Positions 11,521-22,745 of a stretch of 64,000 nucleotides of DNA are shown piece by piece; positions within the stretch are counted from its first letter, which is position 1, and every line of letters starts with the position of its first letter. The position numbers and the translations under genes were made by a program. The stretch is from NCBI GenBank assembly GCA_002270565.1, contig NQMI01000108.1, positions 62,001 to 126,000 on the forward strand, written 5' to 3'. Origin of the DNA: Stenocarpella maydis. Taxonomy: Eukaryota; Ascomycota; Sordariomycetes; Diaporthales; Diaporthaceae. Below the pieces are notes generated by a model. It did no database searches and was not told where the DNA came from. It worked only from the letters and a program-made list of their open reading frames with translations.

Positions 11521-12873
11521 GGTTCTAGGGAGCACACTCAGCAGGCCCTCGAGGCCGAGGCCAAGGGGCCGATGCCGCTGATACGGACGGCGAGCCCGGA
11601 GCGGCAGGCCCAGATGCGCCGCCTGCTGCGCAACTGCACCGACAGCATGAGCTAGCTGCAGGAAGTCGTGGGCAAGTACGGCGGCCTGCGTGCGGAAAAG
11701 AGGAGGGATTTCGTGGCGTGGATGAAGCTCGCGGCCAGGGACAAGCGGGGCCCCCGGGAGAAGCTTGCTGTCCACACTGCGAGCATCAACATCTTCCTGA
11801 CCACGCTGAGCCATGGCTCGCTTGCGAGGCTGGAGTTTCTGATCAAGAACGGGTCACAGGCCGCTCGCCCAGGGTCCGTTCCGGACGGGACAAAAGGCCT
11901 GGGCTTCTCTACTGCGGGGACGCCATGGGGTGGGTTCCACGCGGACACGAAGAGGAAAGATGGCGTTGTCTGGCAAGACATTGGCAGGACACTGCAAGCT
12001 GAGGACATCTTCGATCAGGACATAGAGCCTTTCCAAGAGGAAATCAAGGCGTATGCGCGCTACCTGGTCCGCGGGGAGACGCCGTTTTGGAGAGAGCCCG
12101 CCTCAAGTTCCCGCAGCCACGAGACATATCAGGTGACAGTACCAGCATCCTCGGCATTCGGAAGCTCGCGCAGCTTCGGAAATGGAGAAGAGGTCAGGAG
12201 GGTGGTCTTGAGGAAGGAGATCAAGCAAGCTCGTCAGGCGCAAGAATCCACTACAGCGACGCTGGAGGAATTGGATCCTGAGGTGAGGAAGGTCAAGATC
12301 CGGGAGGATGAATATAGGAGGCGCCGCGAAGAGGAGCGCTTGATGAGCGAAAAGAAATCCGAGGCTACCGAAGGAGAGGATGTTGTGGCGTTGGCATGCA
12401 AGTTTGAAGGTCTCTTCGACTTCGATGCAAAACTCGCTGAGGAAGCACCAGAGGCACCCAATCTCACAACAGAGACTGCCCCGGCAACGAGCCCTACAGA
12501 TGACGCCGCCAGAAGATATGAACAGGAGAGGCGTAACGCACGGATACATGAGACTCGGAGGAGGATCGAGAAGCACGTTGGCAGGCGCCAACGCTACATC
12601 GAAGAGGGTAGGATGGACAAGATGGCAGACCTGGAGCTCAACGACATACCAGCCCAGGTCAAGCTGTTGAAGCTGGAGGGAGTGTCTGTCTCCCATGACA
12701 GGGCCTGGAAGTGGGATTACTGGTGCGACTCGTGCAACTTCCGCATCCCCGGCGACCGCCATCATTGCCCACAGTGTCTCGGTGGGAACTGGGATATGTG
12801 TGGGCATTGCTGGGACAGGGGTGCAAGATGCAGCGGTCGTGGTCAGCACATAATTATTTCCAGTGATTCCTGA
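11521..12873 (+). pseudogene. ZZ-finger protein with STAND-like N-terminal domain, 5' end damaged
   Basis: One frame runs from the edge of the AT-rich relic to TGA 12871-12873 but is cut by TAG at 11653-11655, inside the conserved N-terminal domain (RNCTDSM-stop-LQEVVGKYGG). The remaining text (DFVAWMKLAARDKRGPREKL, INIFLTTLSHGSLARLEFL) resembles the N-terminal helical domain of fungal NLR/STAND-type proteins. The middle is charged and coiled. The C-terminus is a ZZ-type zinc finger (YWCDSCNFRIPGDRHHCPQC, then WDMCGHCWDRGARC). The first ATG after the stop is at 11722 and would give 383 residues lacking the start of the helical domain. No upstream start is visible because the sequence there is decayed. 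An unrecognised intron hiding the stop is possible (a CTGCAG acceptor lies just after it). Confidence 0.6.
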
Positions 12874-13212
12874 TATGGGATCATATGCAGGATTGTTGGC
12901 AATCCTGTGACACGAGGCTGTGTTATCACATTTGTGAGTGACGCATATATCTACATATATATAATATATACCTAGGTGTATACACAGACCGGAGAGGGTT
13001 AGACTGACATCTTCATACCCCGGTCTCCCACACCACCCCTGCGCCCCACGTTTTTTCGGGACCCTGCTGGCATGGCAACCGTACGCCTAACAAAACAAAC
13101 CGCCATGCAGCAAGGTTCTCGCATCGCACCCTGAACACTTCACCGACACGTCACCTGCCAACTTACGGAACCGCAGAAGTCTTGTGCGCACCAACCACAC
13201 AGGCCCACCGCG
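12874..13212. other. Intergenic, MAD2 promoter region
   Basis: An AT-rich near-palindromic stretch of TATATA steps lies at about 12945-12985, followed by CA-rich leader sequence running into the MAD2 start. No other feature was seen. Confidence 0.5.
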
Positions 13213-14178
13213 ATGGCGACCTCAGAAAAGCCCAGCAAGAAGGAGAAGGACACCTCCAAGGTGCACAAGCTGTCCCTCAAGGGCAGCGCCCGGCTCGTCG
13301 CCGAGTTCGTATGTCCGACCCTCCAGCCACTGCAGCCCCCACCAACCCCTTCCCTGGGCGCAATTGCCTACCTATCAGGACGTGTGTGCGCGCACGCGGA
13401 GAGCACTCTTGGCTAACACCTGCCGGGCCCCCTCCAGTTCCAATACTCGATCCACACGATCCTCTACCAGCGCGGCGTCTACCCGGCCGAGGACTTCACC
13501 GTCGTCAAGAAGTACGGCCTCAACATGCTGGTGTCGGCCGACGACCAGGTCAAGGCGTACATCAAAAAGATCATGTCGCAGCTCGACAGGTGGATGGTGG
13601 GCGGCAAGATCTCCAGGCTGGTGATTGTCATCACCAACAAGGACACGGGCGAGCACCTGGAGCGGTGGCAGTTTGACGTGCAGATATTCGCCGCGGCAAA
13701 GTCTTCCAAATCCTCCAAGTCATCATCGAGGTCAAAAGACGCACAGGCGGCGGACGGCAGCAAGACGGCGGCGGCGGCAGCGGCGGCAGCAGCAGCAGCA
13801 GACACATCATCGTCGACATCATCAACAACTACAACAGCAAAGGGAGGCGCGAACCAAGAAAACGCAGACGGCCGGGGGCCAGCTGCAGCAGCAGCAGCAC
13901 AGCCGGCGGAGAACAAGACGGAGCAGGAGATCCAGCAGGAGATCGCCGCCATCTTCAGGCAGATCACGGCGTCGGTGACGTTCCTGCCGCAGCTCGATGC
14001 GGGCGAGTGCACCTTCAACGTGCTCGTCTACGCCGACGCCGACAGCGAGGTCCCCGTCGAGTGGGGCGACAGTGACGCCAAGGAGATCGAGGGCGGCGAG
14101 AGGGTCCAGCTGCGCGGGTTCAGCACCAACAGCCACCGCATCGAGACGCTCGTCAGCTACAAGCAGAAGGACTGGTAG
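13213..14178 (+). CDS. MAD2: Mad2 spindle assembly checkpoint protein (HORMA domain)
   Basis: Exons are 13213-13308 and 13438-14178 (intron 129 bp, donor GTATGT, CTAAC branch, acceptor CCAG, phase 0), giving 278 residues. The spliced N-terminus reads KGSARLVAEF-FQYSIHTIL, the hallmark opening of Mad2, followed by YQRGVYPAEDFTVVKKYGL and LDRWMVGGKISRLVIVI. The C-terminal half has ITASVTFLPQLDAGECTFNV and ends RIETLVSYKQKDW. Mad2 binds Mad1 and Cdc20 and restrains the anaphase-promoting complex until kinetochores attach. Typical Mad2 proteins are about 200-215 residues. The excess here is a low-complexity insertion of about 65 residues after WQFDVQIF, rich in Ser, Ala, Thr and Gln, with a run of 11 alanines. 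The domain on both sides of it is intact and in frame. It ends tail-to-tail with UBP14. Confidence 0.95.
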
Positions 14179-14655
14179 CCCCCCCCCCAAACATCCCATG
14201 GGGTTGTTCTCCATTCACTGAGTGAGACCTGGCGAAAGAAGCTGCGTAGTGGCTGGGCGCAGAGGATGGTGCCGAGTATGATGATTTTACGAACATGGGC
14301 TTCCGCGTGGAGGAGCCAGTAGCATGGGCCACGGATGAGATGACCGAAAAGAACTGCTCTATTTTGGTGGCATATATTCACGAAAGGCGATACGGAGTTA
14401 TATAATAGGTGTCGGGGCGGGCAAAGACTCTTGTTTTCTAAAATACCAAATGCCGTTTTTCGATTCTTTGAATCACGATGATGCCTTTACTCTTGCCAGT
14501 ACCATATCAGATGCATCAATTCCCATGTGCCCTCACGAAATATCACCCTCTAACTCTAGTGCTTCATCAGTAGCACACTGGTATCCGCACAACGCCGTTT
14601 GGGTGCCTTATCCCACCAGTCGGAAGGCACCCCATGCTTTCGTTCACATACGCCC
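14179..14655. other. Intergenic between convergent MAD2 and UBP14
   Basis: This stretch should hold both 3' untranslated regions. No gene or repeat was seen. Confidence 0.6.
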
Positions 14656-17230
14656 TCAATTCTGCACACGCTTGAAGAAGTAGGCGTAGCCAAACTTGCG
14701 CATTTCGTCAATATCGACTGCTTGGACGACCTTCTCGTCGTTGAACAGAACCCAGGACGGGTTGTCAAGCTGCTTGCGGATGAAGGCCACATAGTGTCTG
14801 TATTCCAGTGTCAGTCAGAATCGGCGCTGACGATGGCGAGTGAGGTGCGTATAAGCAAGCCTGGGCATCAGTGACCACTTACCCAGCATGGATGCTTGTG
14901 CCCTTGTGGCACGCGATACTCTGCAGCTGGAAGACAGCAGGGAGTGTAGCGCTCCCAGCGGGCTCATCAGAGCCAGCACTTACGCCGGCTGCAGCACCCT
15001 CGTCGTCATCGAGAGAGCCGGGGTCGTCCGGATGACTGAACAGCCATTCAACCGCCCGCTCCATGTCGCCACCAGTCTCTTTGAGTGCCTTCTTTGCCTT
15101 GGGAACATCGAAGCCCATGGATGTAAGCATCTCGATCTGCTCTGGACTGGCTCCTGCGCTTGCGCCACCCCCACTGGCGGTACCCAAGTCCAATGGCGTA
15201 TCGATGTCAGGATCCTCCATGTGTGCGAACAGCCACTCCATGGCAGCGTTCGCGTCACTATTACCTGTCGCATGCAAGGCTTTCTCGCAGCGCACGCGTG
15301 GGAAACCCATCGCTTCTAGCTGAGCCAAGCCTGTCTCATTGGGCACAAACGCAGGGGCGCCGGCAGGGGCCTCTTCCTCGGGAAGGGACTCTTCATCTGG
15401 TTGTTGGCCTTTAGAGAGATACTTGTCCAGACTGAAGGGTTCATCGGGGACAAGAACAGGGACGTCGACCTTGACTTCCACCCAGTTGATGATCGCCATC
15501 CTTCTGGCGTTCACGGCGAGGATTTCTGGGAAGGTCTTGAACAACGTCCGCTTAGTATATCCGTCTTTCGAACCACATGCAGAGCAGGTCAGCTCTACGA
15601 CCTCATCGACGGTGAAGTCATCCAGGCATTGTGTAAATGTCACAGGCTTCCATGGTGCAGGCCCCTCCTCGCCTTCTTTCTGGGGCTCTTTCTCCGCAGG
15701 GAGGATGATTGTGATATTTTCCTGTTCTGTGGTTGAGTATCGGACCTTCTTACAACTGCGGCACTGCAGACGCTGTTCCAGAACGAAACGGAAAGGCCGA
15801 GTTGGGTCGGCCGCGGGAGATGGGTGCCTGGCTCGTGTGATCAATTTGAAAAGGTGTTGAAAAAGTTCAAAGGCGTCCTGCTGTCGCATGGTGGAAAATT
15901 CTGGGTGCCCACGGCCAATGAGGTGCTTGAACATGGCAGGTGACAGACCCTTCTGGTGAGCCTCGGTAGGATTCTCGCTCGGCGATGCAACTACTGCAGT
16001 CGGATCAGGCTTGGAATAGCGACCGGAAAGAAGGCCATCCGCCATCTTCCGCATTTGCGTCTCGAGGTCTTGAGCAGGATCCTCGACGGTGGGCAGGTCG
16101 TCGTTGGTTTCAAAATAGCGCTTCTGGAAGGGGGCCAAGTCAAATAGACATTGCAGCACGCTGGCGAGGTAGCAACTGTTGCCCAGGTTCCTCAGACCAG
16201 TCAAGCCAGGACCAAATAGGGGTTTCAACTCCTGGCCGTCTTGCGATGTCGTGAAGTCCCACTTCATGTTCTGCTCGATTTGCATCTCGGTCAAGCTCTT
16301 CTCGGTCTTCTGTCTCTCGGCAATGTTGATGCCCCAGTTGGCCAGATGTGCGGCCAAGTTCTCGTCGATGCGCTCATCGTCGCAAGCGTAACAGTAAACG
16401 TCTGCGGTGCCTTCGGCACTGATGGAGCCGAGTTTGACTGCAACACCGTGCCCAGACTCCTTGGAATGCGCAAGTGCATGAGAATGACCACCAACACCAC
16501 CGAACTGGGCACGACCGCATCCGAGAGCACCGCACTGTAGACACAACCACAGGTTCTCCTGAAGATCACATCTTGCGCAGCTTCCCAGGTCCTGGGAGGC
16601 GATCTTGCGCGGCTCCTCCTGCTGCATCAACAGAATGTGTTCGCAGCTGGTGAGCTCTTGCTCCCAGGCCTTGATCTCCTCTTTCCGCGAGAATGTGTTG
16701 GACTTCATTATTCCCTCGACCACAGGGGCGATCTTGGGGTTGTTGTCGTCGATCAGAGTGTTGCATTCGAGGCACTTGACCTTCAGGACGGTGTCGTACT
16801 TGTCCTCCTCCTTCTCAGCCGAGATTGCGAGCTTCGTGATCTTCTGCGGTGGCTCATCCCTAGTGACGGCCTTACGAGTCCGCCTGATGTTCAGTACGAG
16901 GGGGTGGGATCGGAGAGCACTGTGGAGGGCGGAATGTTGTCGGTCGCCGGCGCAACCGCCGTTGAAGCACTGGAGGCAGACATTGAGGCCCTCGGCGTCG
17001 TCCTGGCGGTGGCGGGGTCAGGACTGGACCATTTGAGAATTTGAAATGTTTAGGAATGGTTCCCTTACAATAGAGTCGAAGCACTGGGTGCAGTCCTCAC
17101 GATAGACCGACTGGGCGGGCGTCGGGGGCGAAATGTCTGCTCACGAGAGTCAGTTAAACGCGAACAAGACGATCCGCTCCCTTCCGCCGAGCATTGCCTC
17201 ACTGAGAGAGTCGACGTGTGAACACGCCAT
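14656..17230 (-). CDS. UBP14: Ubiquitin carboxyl-terminal hydrolase of the Ubp14/USP5 type
   Basis: Four exons: 17230-17203, 17136-17069, 17002-14883 and 14797-14656, with introns of 66, 66 and 85 bp, giving 785 residues, the usual size for the family. Ubp14 disassembles free unanchored polyubiquitin chains. Visible parts in order: an N-terminal variant zinc finger (CTQCFDSIDDAEG, then CLQCFNGGC); the ZnF-UBP domain (about residues 174-245, SCARCDLQENLWLCLQCG with GGHSHALAHSKESGH); the Cys box (GLRNLGNSCYLASVLQCLF, catalytic Cys about 309); two UBA domains (LEAMGFPRVRCEKAL and LTSMGFDVPKAKKAL); and the His box, which is formed only by splicing the last intron (SIHAG-HYVAF, catalytic His about 740). 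The C-terminus is FGYAYFFKRVQN. The start ATG was chosen because the 28-nt first exon gives MACSHVDSLNISPPTPAQSV in frame with no gaps. Confidence 0.93.
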
Positions 17231-18380
17231 TATTTATGAGTTTTCTAGAAAGGAACGGCTGACCAGAATCAAGAGTCCAGAGCCACAGTCACAATCTGGG
17301 CGTGTGAAGAACAGGTCAGGCCAGGCGGAGGTTGAGCGGCGGTGGCAAAGGCAGACAGACGCTGATGGAATTACGTCGAGCTGCGTGCGCACTGCAGACC
17401 AACGGTAAGAGCTCCAGCTCTAGTGTAGGCTGCCGAGGGGCAAAATGAAACGCGCATTCACACCCCGCGTTTAGTGACCGAGCCGCCGCCCCACCTGGGT
17501 CCCTCTGGTGCAACCGCAGCAGCCCAGCACCAGGGTCGCTGCATGTGGCTGACCAACTGGCAACACCTGCATGGTGCAGTCCCGGTGGTTGTGTGTAGCG
17601 TAGTAATAAAGTTCGGCTGGGATTACTGTGGGGTGCAGGTGTGCATTTGTGCCCAGGCCAGGCTGCAAGTAATTACTGTGTTTATTTGTCTCGCAATGAT
17701 TCATACCTGTCTGCATCGCACTCAAGCACAGAATGACAAGTGACGGGAGTCCAGATTGCAAACAAGCTAGAAGACTACTTTGACTACCTTGACCACTTCA
17801 AATAGCCACGGCTGCCACGGAGGCAGGATGGAGCAGTCTAGGTATTGGTCCAGCAAATGCTCGGCGCTACTGCTGACGCAGCTCGGTCTCGGAAACCCAT
17901 AAAAAAGAAGCTCGGAGATCCGACAGTCTTGACTGCTTTGGGCTCAGGGCTGGCTTCAATTCCAAATTCAAGGGAAGCGATTGATAAGATCGAGCATGAT
18001 AAGCTCGAAGGGCCCCACTCCCAAAAACCGATACTCCGAGATCGCCGTGAAATCGGTATTATCTAAGCCGCCCTCTGCACCTCTGATTGGTTGCTCAGCC
18101 CGTGCCCCCGACATCATTTTGCTGGGAACGGGGGGCGTCGGCACGTCAAATATTCAGCAGCGTCACAGGCATCTCATCTCTTGCGCCTGGCCTTCTCTCG
18201 GAGCTCCTCGCCAACCTCTTCTCTCACACACTCGAGCCAACACAAATAACCACCACGCCCACAAACGCACCAACACATCACAACTCCGTACCTAAGATAT
18301 CATCAGAAAACTGCGAACCCTCTGCTCATTATTTCATTCATCTTCGCCCGCTACTTAACGACTAAACCCCCAATATCAAG
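17231..18380. other. Divergent intergenic region UBP14 / ISU1
   Basis: The region separates two divergently transcribed housekeeping genes and should contain both promoters. The 200 bp before ISU1 are CA- and CT-rich, as in fungal leaders. No further gene was supported. Confidence 0.5.
18086..18090 (-). promoter_or_regulatory. CCAAT box upstream of ISU1
   Basis: ATTGG on the plus strand (CCAAT on minus) lies 291-295 bp before the ISU1 start, in a TCTGATTGGTTG context. CCAAT boxes are bound by the fungal Hap/CBC complex, which with HapX controls iron-using genes in ascomycetes. I did not find a full CBC-HapX bipartite site here, so the link to iron control is only suggestive. Confidence 0.3.
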
Positions 18381-19087
18381 ATGTTTTCCCGAGGACTCAG
18401 AGTCGTACCCAGGCGAGCACTCGCCACACCGGTCCGACCGGCTTTCGCCAGCGTTCCTAGGCAGCTCGCGCCGGCCGCAGCTGTCGGTGCTACGCGCTCC
18501 TATCACGAGAAGGTCATTGACCATTACTCACGCCCGCGGAACGTCGGTTCCCTGAGCAAGAACGACATCGACGTTGGTACTGGTCTCGTCGGCGCACCAG
18601 CATGCGGAGACGTCATGAAGATCCAGATGTAAGTCTACTCCCACACGTCACTCCTGCATCACTCAATACACATTCCCGCACCTGTCCGCCTGGTGTTATA
18701 CTCTTATATGCACAATTACCCCTCAATATCACAATCGGCTAACACTGTCCTAGCCGTGTCGACCCAAACTCAAACACCATCTCCGAGGTCAAGTTCAAGA
18801 CCTTTGGCTGCGGAAGTGCCATCGCGTCGTCCTCCTACCTGACCGAGCTCGTCCGCGGCATGTCGCTTGACAAGGCCTCCCAGATCAAGAACACAGACAT
18901 TGCCAAGGAGCTCTGCCTCCCCCCTGTCAAGCTGCACTGCAGCATGCTTGCCGAGGACGGCATCAAGGCCGCCATTTCCGACTACTACACCAAGAACCCC
19001 AACTCAAAGCGGACGAACCTCGGTGGCACCGGCATGAAGATCCCTGAGGTTGATGGCGCATCTACTCCGGCGGCCGCCACGGCCTAG
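18381..19087 (+). CDS. ISU1: Mitochondrial iron-sulfur cluster scaffold protein IscU/Isu1
   Basis: Exons are 18381-18628 and 18754-19087 (intron 125 bp, donor GTAAGT, CTAAC branch, acceptor CCTAG), giving 193 residues. The N-terminus (about 40 residues, rich in Arg and Ala, ending near TRSYHEKV) has the composition of a mitochondrial presequence. The IscU domain carries the three cluster-binding cysteines: C75 (GAPACGDVMKIQ), C102 (KTFGCGSAIASSS) and C145 (KLHCSMLAEDG). LPPVK at 138-142 is the site recognised by the mitochondrial Hsp70 chaperone. Isu1 receives sulfur from Nfs1 and iron with frataxin to build [2Fe-2S] clusters in the matrix. The last 25 residues after the domain are Thr/Ala/Gly-rich and variable in the family. 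Confidence 0.96.
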
Positions 19088-19917
19088 ACGGAGATGAAGC
19101 GGTGAGAGGGGGGGGGGGAATGGTTGTTAAAAATCACTTTGCATTCCAGTGCAGCAACAGCTGTGGCGTTTTTGGGGTTTGGTGTTGGGGCTTTTCTCAA
19201 CAAACATACCAGGTGATGGGAAGGTAGGAGAAAGTTTGCTCAGGGCGTGTGTCGTCACTGATGGGTCATGAGAAGTCGCTGCAGGTTTGAATATTCAGCT
19301 TGGCAGGGTGACATCGCCCCTGGGACTTTGTGGGAGACGTACGCGGTGGTGCTACAGACCGCCCGAGCCAGGGTCGACGCTCTTTTTTACGCAGTCAGTG
19401 GTGCGTATTCACTTTTGTGTCGCGGAAATGTACAATAGCGCCAAGTCGACAGCAGAGAAATATCCAGAATACTGTCGACGCAGTCCTCCTCCATTACATG
19501 TGTAGTGAGCGACTTGAGAACAGTGAGTGCACGCATGCATGCATGGGTGTCTCTTATGACAGAGCATTATTACTCGAGGGCTGCATGGCACTTCCGATCG
19601 ATCAAGGATGGTATTGGTCACCTCAGAGAACAAAGCTTATCTGGCATCACCGCACCACAATGACTCGCAAGTCTCGGTCACATAGTCCATATACTCCCCG
19701 CCGGGCCGAGGACTCACTTATAATACATAGTAATCCCTACCCAGGATACCCTACACCTCCAAAGCTCCCCGTGTCTGGGATCGTGCAGGCAAAAGCAACT
19801 GGTGCGTTCCCCAGCGCGTTGGTCTCTTGATTTTGTGGCGTTGTTGGGGCTGACATACTCGCGGTGGCGTAGGATTTAAGCTGCTATATACCCCCCGTTC
19901 ATCTAGATCAATGCCAC
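19088..19917. other. Intergenic between convergent ISU1 and MFS transporter
   Basis: Both 3' flanks lie here, with a G run near 19107-19119. Short frames show no motif. Confidence 0.5.
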
Positions 19918-21958
19918 CTATGACCTCCCAGCGCTCGACTGCAGGGCCTTGCTGGGCAACAAGGCAGTAGTCACCACACACCCCAGCGTGACACCACCGG
20001 CAAGGTACAAGACGGCATTGACGTCCCCGGTCCCGCCCCCGGCCCTGCTGGCCCCGTACAGGTGCTGCGCGATGAGCGGGCTGACGATGCCGAACAGGCG
20101 GCCCCAGAAGCTCGCGAGCCCGCAGGCGGTGCCGCGCACGGGGGCGGGGAATGCCTCGGGGGTCCAGCCGTAGAGCACCGCGTTGAACATGCTCTGGAAG
20201 AAGTACTCCATGGTGAACATGCCCAGGTTCTTGGGCACCGTGTCGACGGCGCTGAAGAGCAGGATCGCGGCGCCCATCAGCCCGGACGAGATGGCCATGG
20301 TCCACTTGCTCCCGAGGGACGGGAGCCGGGACATGAGCGAGCCGAGGAGGACGCCCACCGCCCCAGGTGCGTACGTGTAGATGTACGACGCGTAGGTGAA
20401 GGAGAGCGAGTTGCCCTCCGACGCGGCGCCGTTCTTGATGGCTAGGATGCGGGGCAGGTAGAAGCCTATCGGCCCTGTTTCAGCACCGACGGGATGGGGA
20501 AACGGGGAGGAAACAACACGAGCGGGCGACGGACGGGGTGCTTACCGGCCACGGTGAAACCCCAAAAGTCAAGGATATAAGTAAGCCAGACCAGTATCGT
20601 CAGCCTCGCCATCGTGAGGCTCGAGAAGAGCATCATGTACCGGCTCTTCTGGTCCGCCACCTTCTTCGTGCTCGGCTTCATCCGCCCGATGGTCGTGGCA
20701 GCCCCGCTGACCGTCCGCCCGAGCGTGCTGCTCATCCGCGTCCTGAGCCCAGGCCGCCCACCGCTGCCGTGGGCACCCTGCGTCCTCCGGGGGTTCGCGC
20801 CGCCGTCGCCGATCAGGGCCTCGAAGTGGTCCAGGCTCAGGCGGCAGACGGTGCCGTTGGTGTTGGCGATATGGTGAAGCACCTTGATGGCCTCCTCGTC
20901 CTGGCCGTTGTAGATGAGAAACTTGGGGCTCTCACGGAACCGGAAGACGAAGAAGCGCAGGAAAAAGACGGCCAGCGTGATCCCGCCCAGCGTGAAGAGC
21001 AGGTACCGCCACCCCTTGTTGTTGTCCCGGCCGCAGCACGGCGACCCGGGCTCCAGCCCCGGGGCGTTGCAGCTCGGCAGGGGGTCTGCCTCGGAGAAGT
21101 TGGGCGAGCAGGACCTGGTGGGGATGAAGCCAAAGGCGATGGCGCTGCAGATGACCACGCCGATGGGCTGGAATATGGAGAGGTTGGCCAGTAGGAAGCG
21201 CTTGTTCTGCGGGATGAACTCGAGCGTTATGGTCGTGTCGATGGGGATGTTTCCGCCCACGCCGAAGCCCACAAAGGCCGTGAGGACCAGCAACGTCGTG
21301 TAGTTGCCTGACGCTCCCAGGCACAGGCCGAAGACACTTGAGAAGAGGCATGTCAGGTTGAAAGCCCACTTACGACCTAACCTCACCTGGGGATCAGCAC
21401 CGCTCGGAAGATTCTCGTCTGCTCATGGACATATCTGATGTTGTCCGGCGGAGAGGCAGGACCGGAGACAGCAGGGCCCGGACGGGGCGAGCCAGACATA
21501 CCGACGACATCGCTCAATGCGCCCCAGAAGAAGGCCCCGGCCGTGAGCCCCGCGTTGAAGGCGGTCGAGATGCTGCCCGACGAGCCGTCGCCGAAGCCGA
21601 GCTCCTGCTGCAGCGGGCTGAGCGTGAGCCCGAGGGCCTGGGCCCACAGCAGGTCCAGCAGGTACCCGAAGCCGCAGAGGCCCCAGATCATCCACTGGTA
21701 CCGGCCCATGCCCATGGCGTCGACCTCGCGGTTGACGAGCACGCACTTCTTGTCGTACAGGCTCAGGCCCTCGAGGTCTGGGTCCGACGAGAGGACCTGC
21801 GCCGGCGAGCCGGGCGTCCACCGGCGGCGGTCCGCCGGCCTCGTGCCCTCCACGTCCAGGGAGTCCTCATCGTACTGCCCCTCCTCCTCCTCCTCGTCGT
21901 CCTCGGGGCCGTACTTGCGGTCAAAGGTGCCGCTCGTGCGTGGGGGGTCGTTCGCCAT
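19918..21958 (-). CDS. Major facilitator superfamily transporter
   Basis: Exons are 21958-21502, 21376-20546 and 20474-19918, with introns of 125 and 71 bp, giving 614 residues. The frame stays open through parts of the introns, but only the TTAG acceptor at 21377 restores the MFS signature GALSDVVGRKWAF (residues about 146-158), which supports these boundaries. The N-terminal 60 residues are acidic and cytosolic (DDEEEEEGQYDED). Twelve hydrophobic segments can be traced, with a large hydrophilic central loop (about residues 320-400, rich in Arg, Gly and Ser). GFGVGGNIPIDTTITLEF and LLANLSIFQPIGVV recall the SV2/SLC22-like branch with uncharacterised fungal homologues. The substrate cannot be read. 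The start is the first in-frame ATG. An ambiguous base (N, 22047) lies 89 bp upstream in the leader. Confidence 0.88.
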
Positions 21959-22745
21959 GTCGAGTAGAGGGGCGGCGGCCTCGTCGCCAGGGGTCCAGGG
22001 TGAGGAAGCCACTTTGGCGGTGGTAAGGGGGTGACGGGGGGGGAGGNGGGAAGCATCGAGACTGGATGGTGAGGCGTGACAAGGGGAGACGCTCCTCTTC
22101 TGTATACCACATCCCGCGCTGTCGATGGTGCGCCTCGGCACTGGCGAGAATCAGGTGTGGTAGCGCTGGTGGGCGTGTGGTCAGTTCGAGCAGGTGGTGC
22201 TGCCCACGTATGATCGTACCCTCTAAGACCGGCTGGGTATAGTATTAACCAATATCTGCTTGTTGAACTAGTCCTCATGTTGGGACCGCTGCGTGCCAGT
22301 GGGATTTTGTCTTCAATGACGTTGGCCGTTACACAACATAATTGTCACATCTACCTTTCTCTGGCTGGGCTGGGATCAGGTACATGTTGCTACGGCAAGC
22401 CTCGCTAGGGCCGAGTACACACGTCATGGACTTTGTGCAAGTGGCTTGCCATTGTGAACGAGCGGTGCACGGCCGGCCGTCTCGGCCGGATTGTTCTCTT
22501 ATTGTTTACCGCCGGATGCATGTACCTTCAGGGGCAGGGGCTCCTTTGTGGCGAGGTTGGGGTTGAGGCTCCGAGACCATCCCGGGCGGAGGGAGATGGT
22601 CTGGAGCACCTTGAAGAGTTATACACCTTATACTGGTGGCGCGCAGATATCCCACTTGCCTGTTCTGAGTATACTGCGGTCGTGGACTGGTGGTAGGCTG
22701 GATCGGCAACATGGCAAATCGTCTTTCCACCAGGCGTAGAGGTCA
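21959..22745. other. Intergenic, includes an ambiguous base
   Basis: This holds the upstream region of the MFS gene and the 3' flank of the Rossmann-fold gene. The base at 22047 is N inside a G-rich run, so the local sequence is uncertain. No gene was seen. Confidence 0.5.

Noticed and set aside
12103..12849. 248-residue minus-strand open frame
   Set aside because: Antisense of the ZZ-finger gene, whose Cys/His pattern on the plus strand is specific.
18060..18100. Bipartite CBC-HapX site at the ISU1 CCAAT box
   Set aside because: The bases 12 positions after the CCAAT do not fit the expected HapX half-site.
20538..21194. 218-residue plus-strand open frame
   Set aside because: Antisense of the MFS transporter exon 2, with no recognisable domain.
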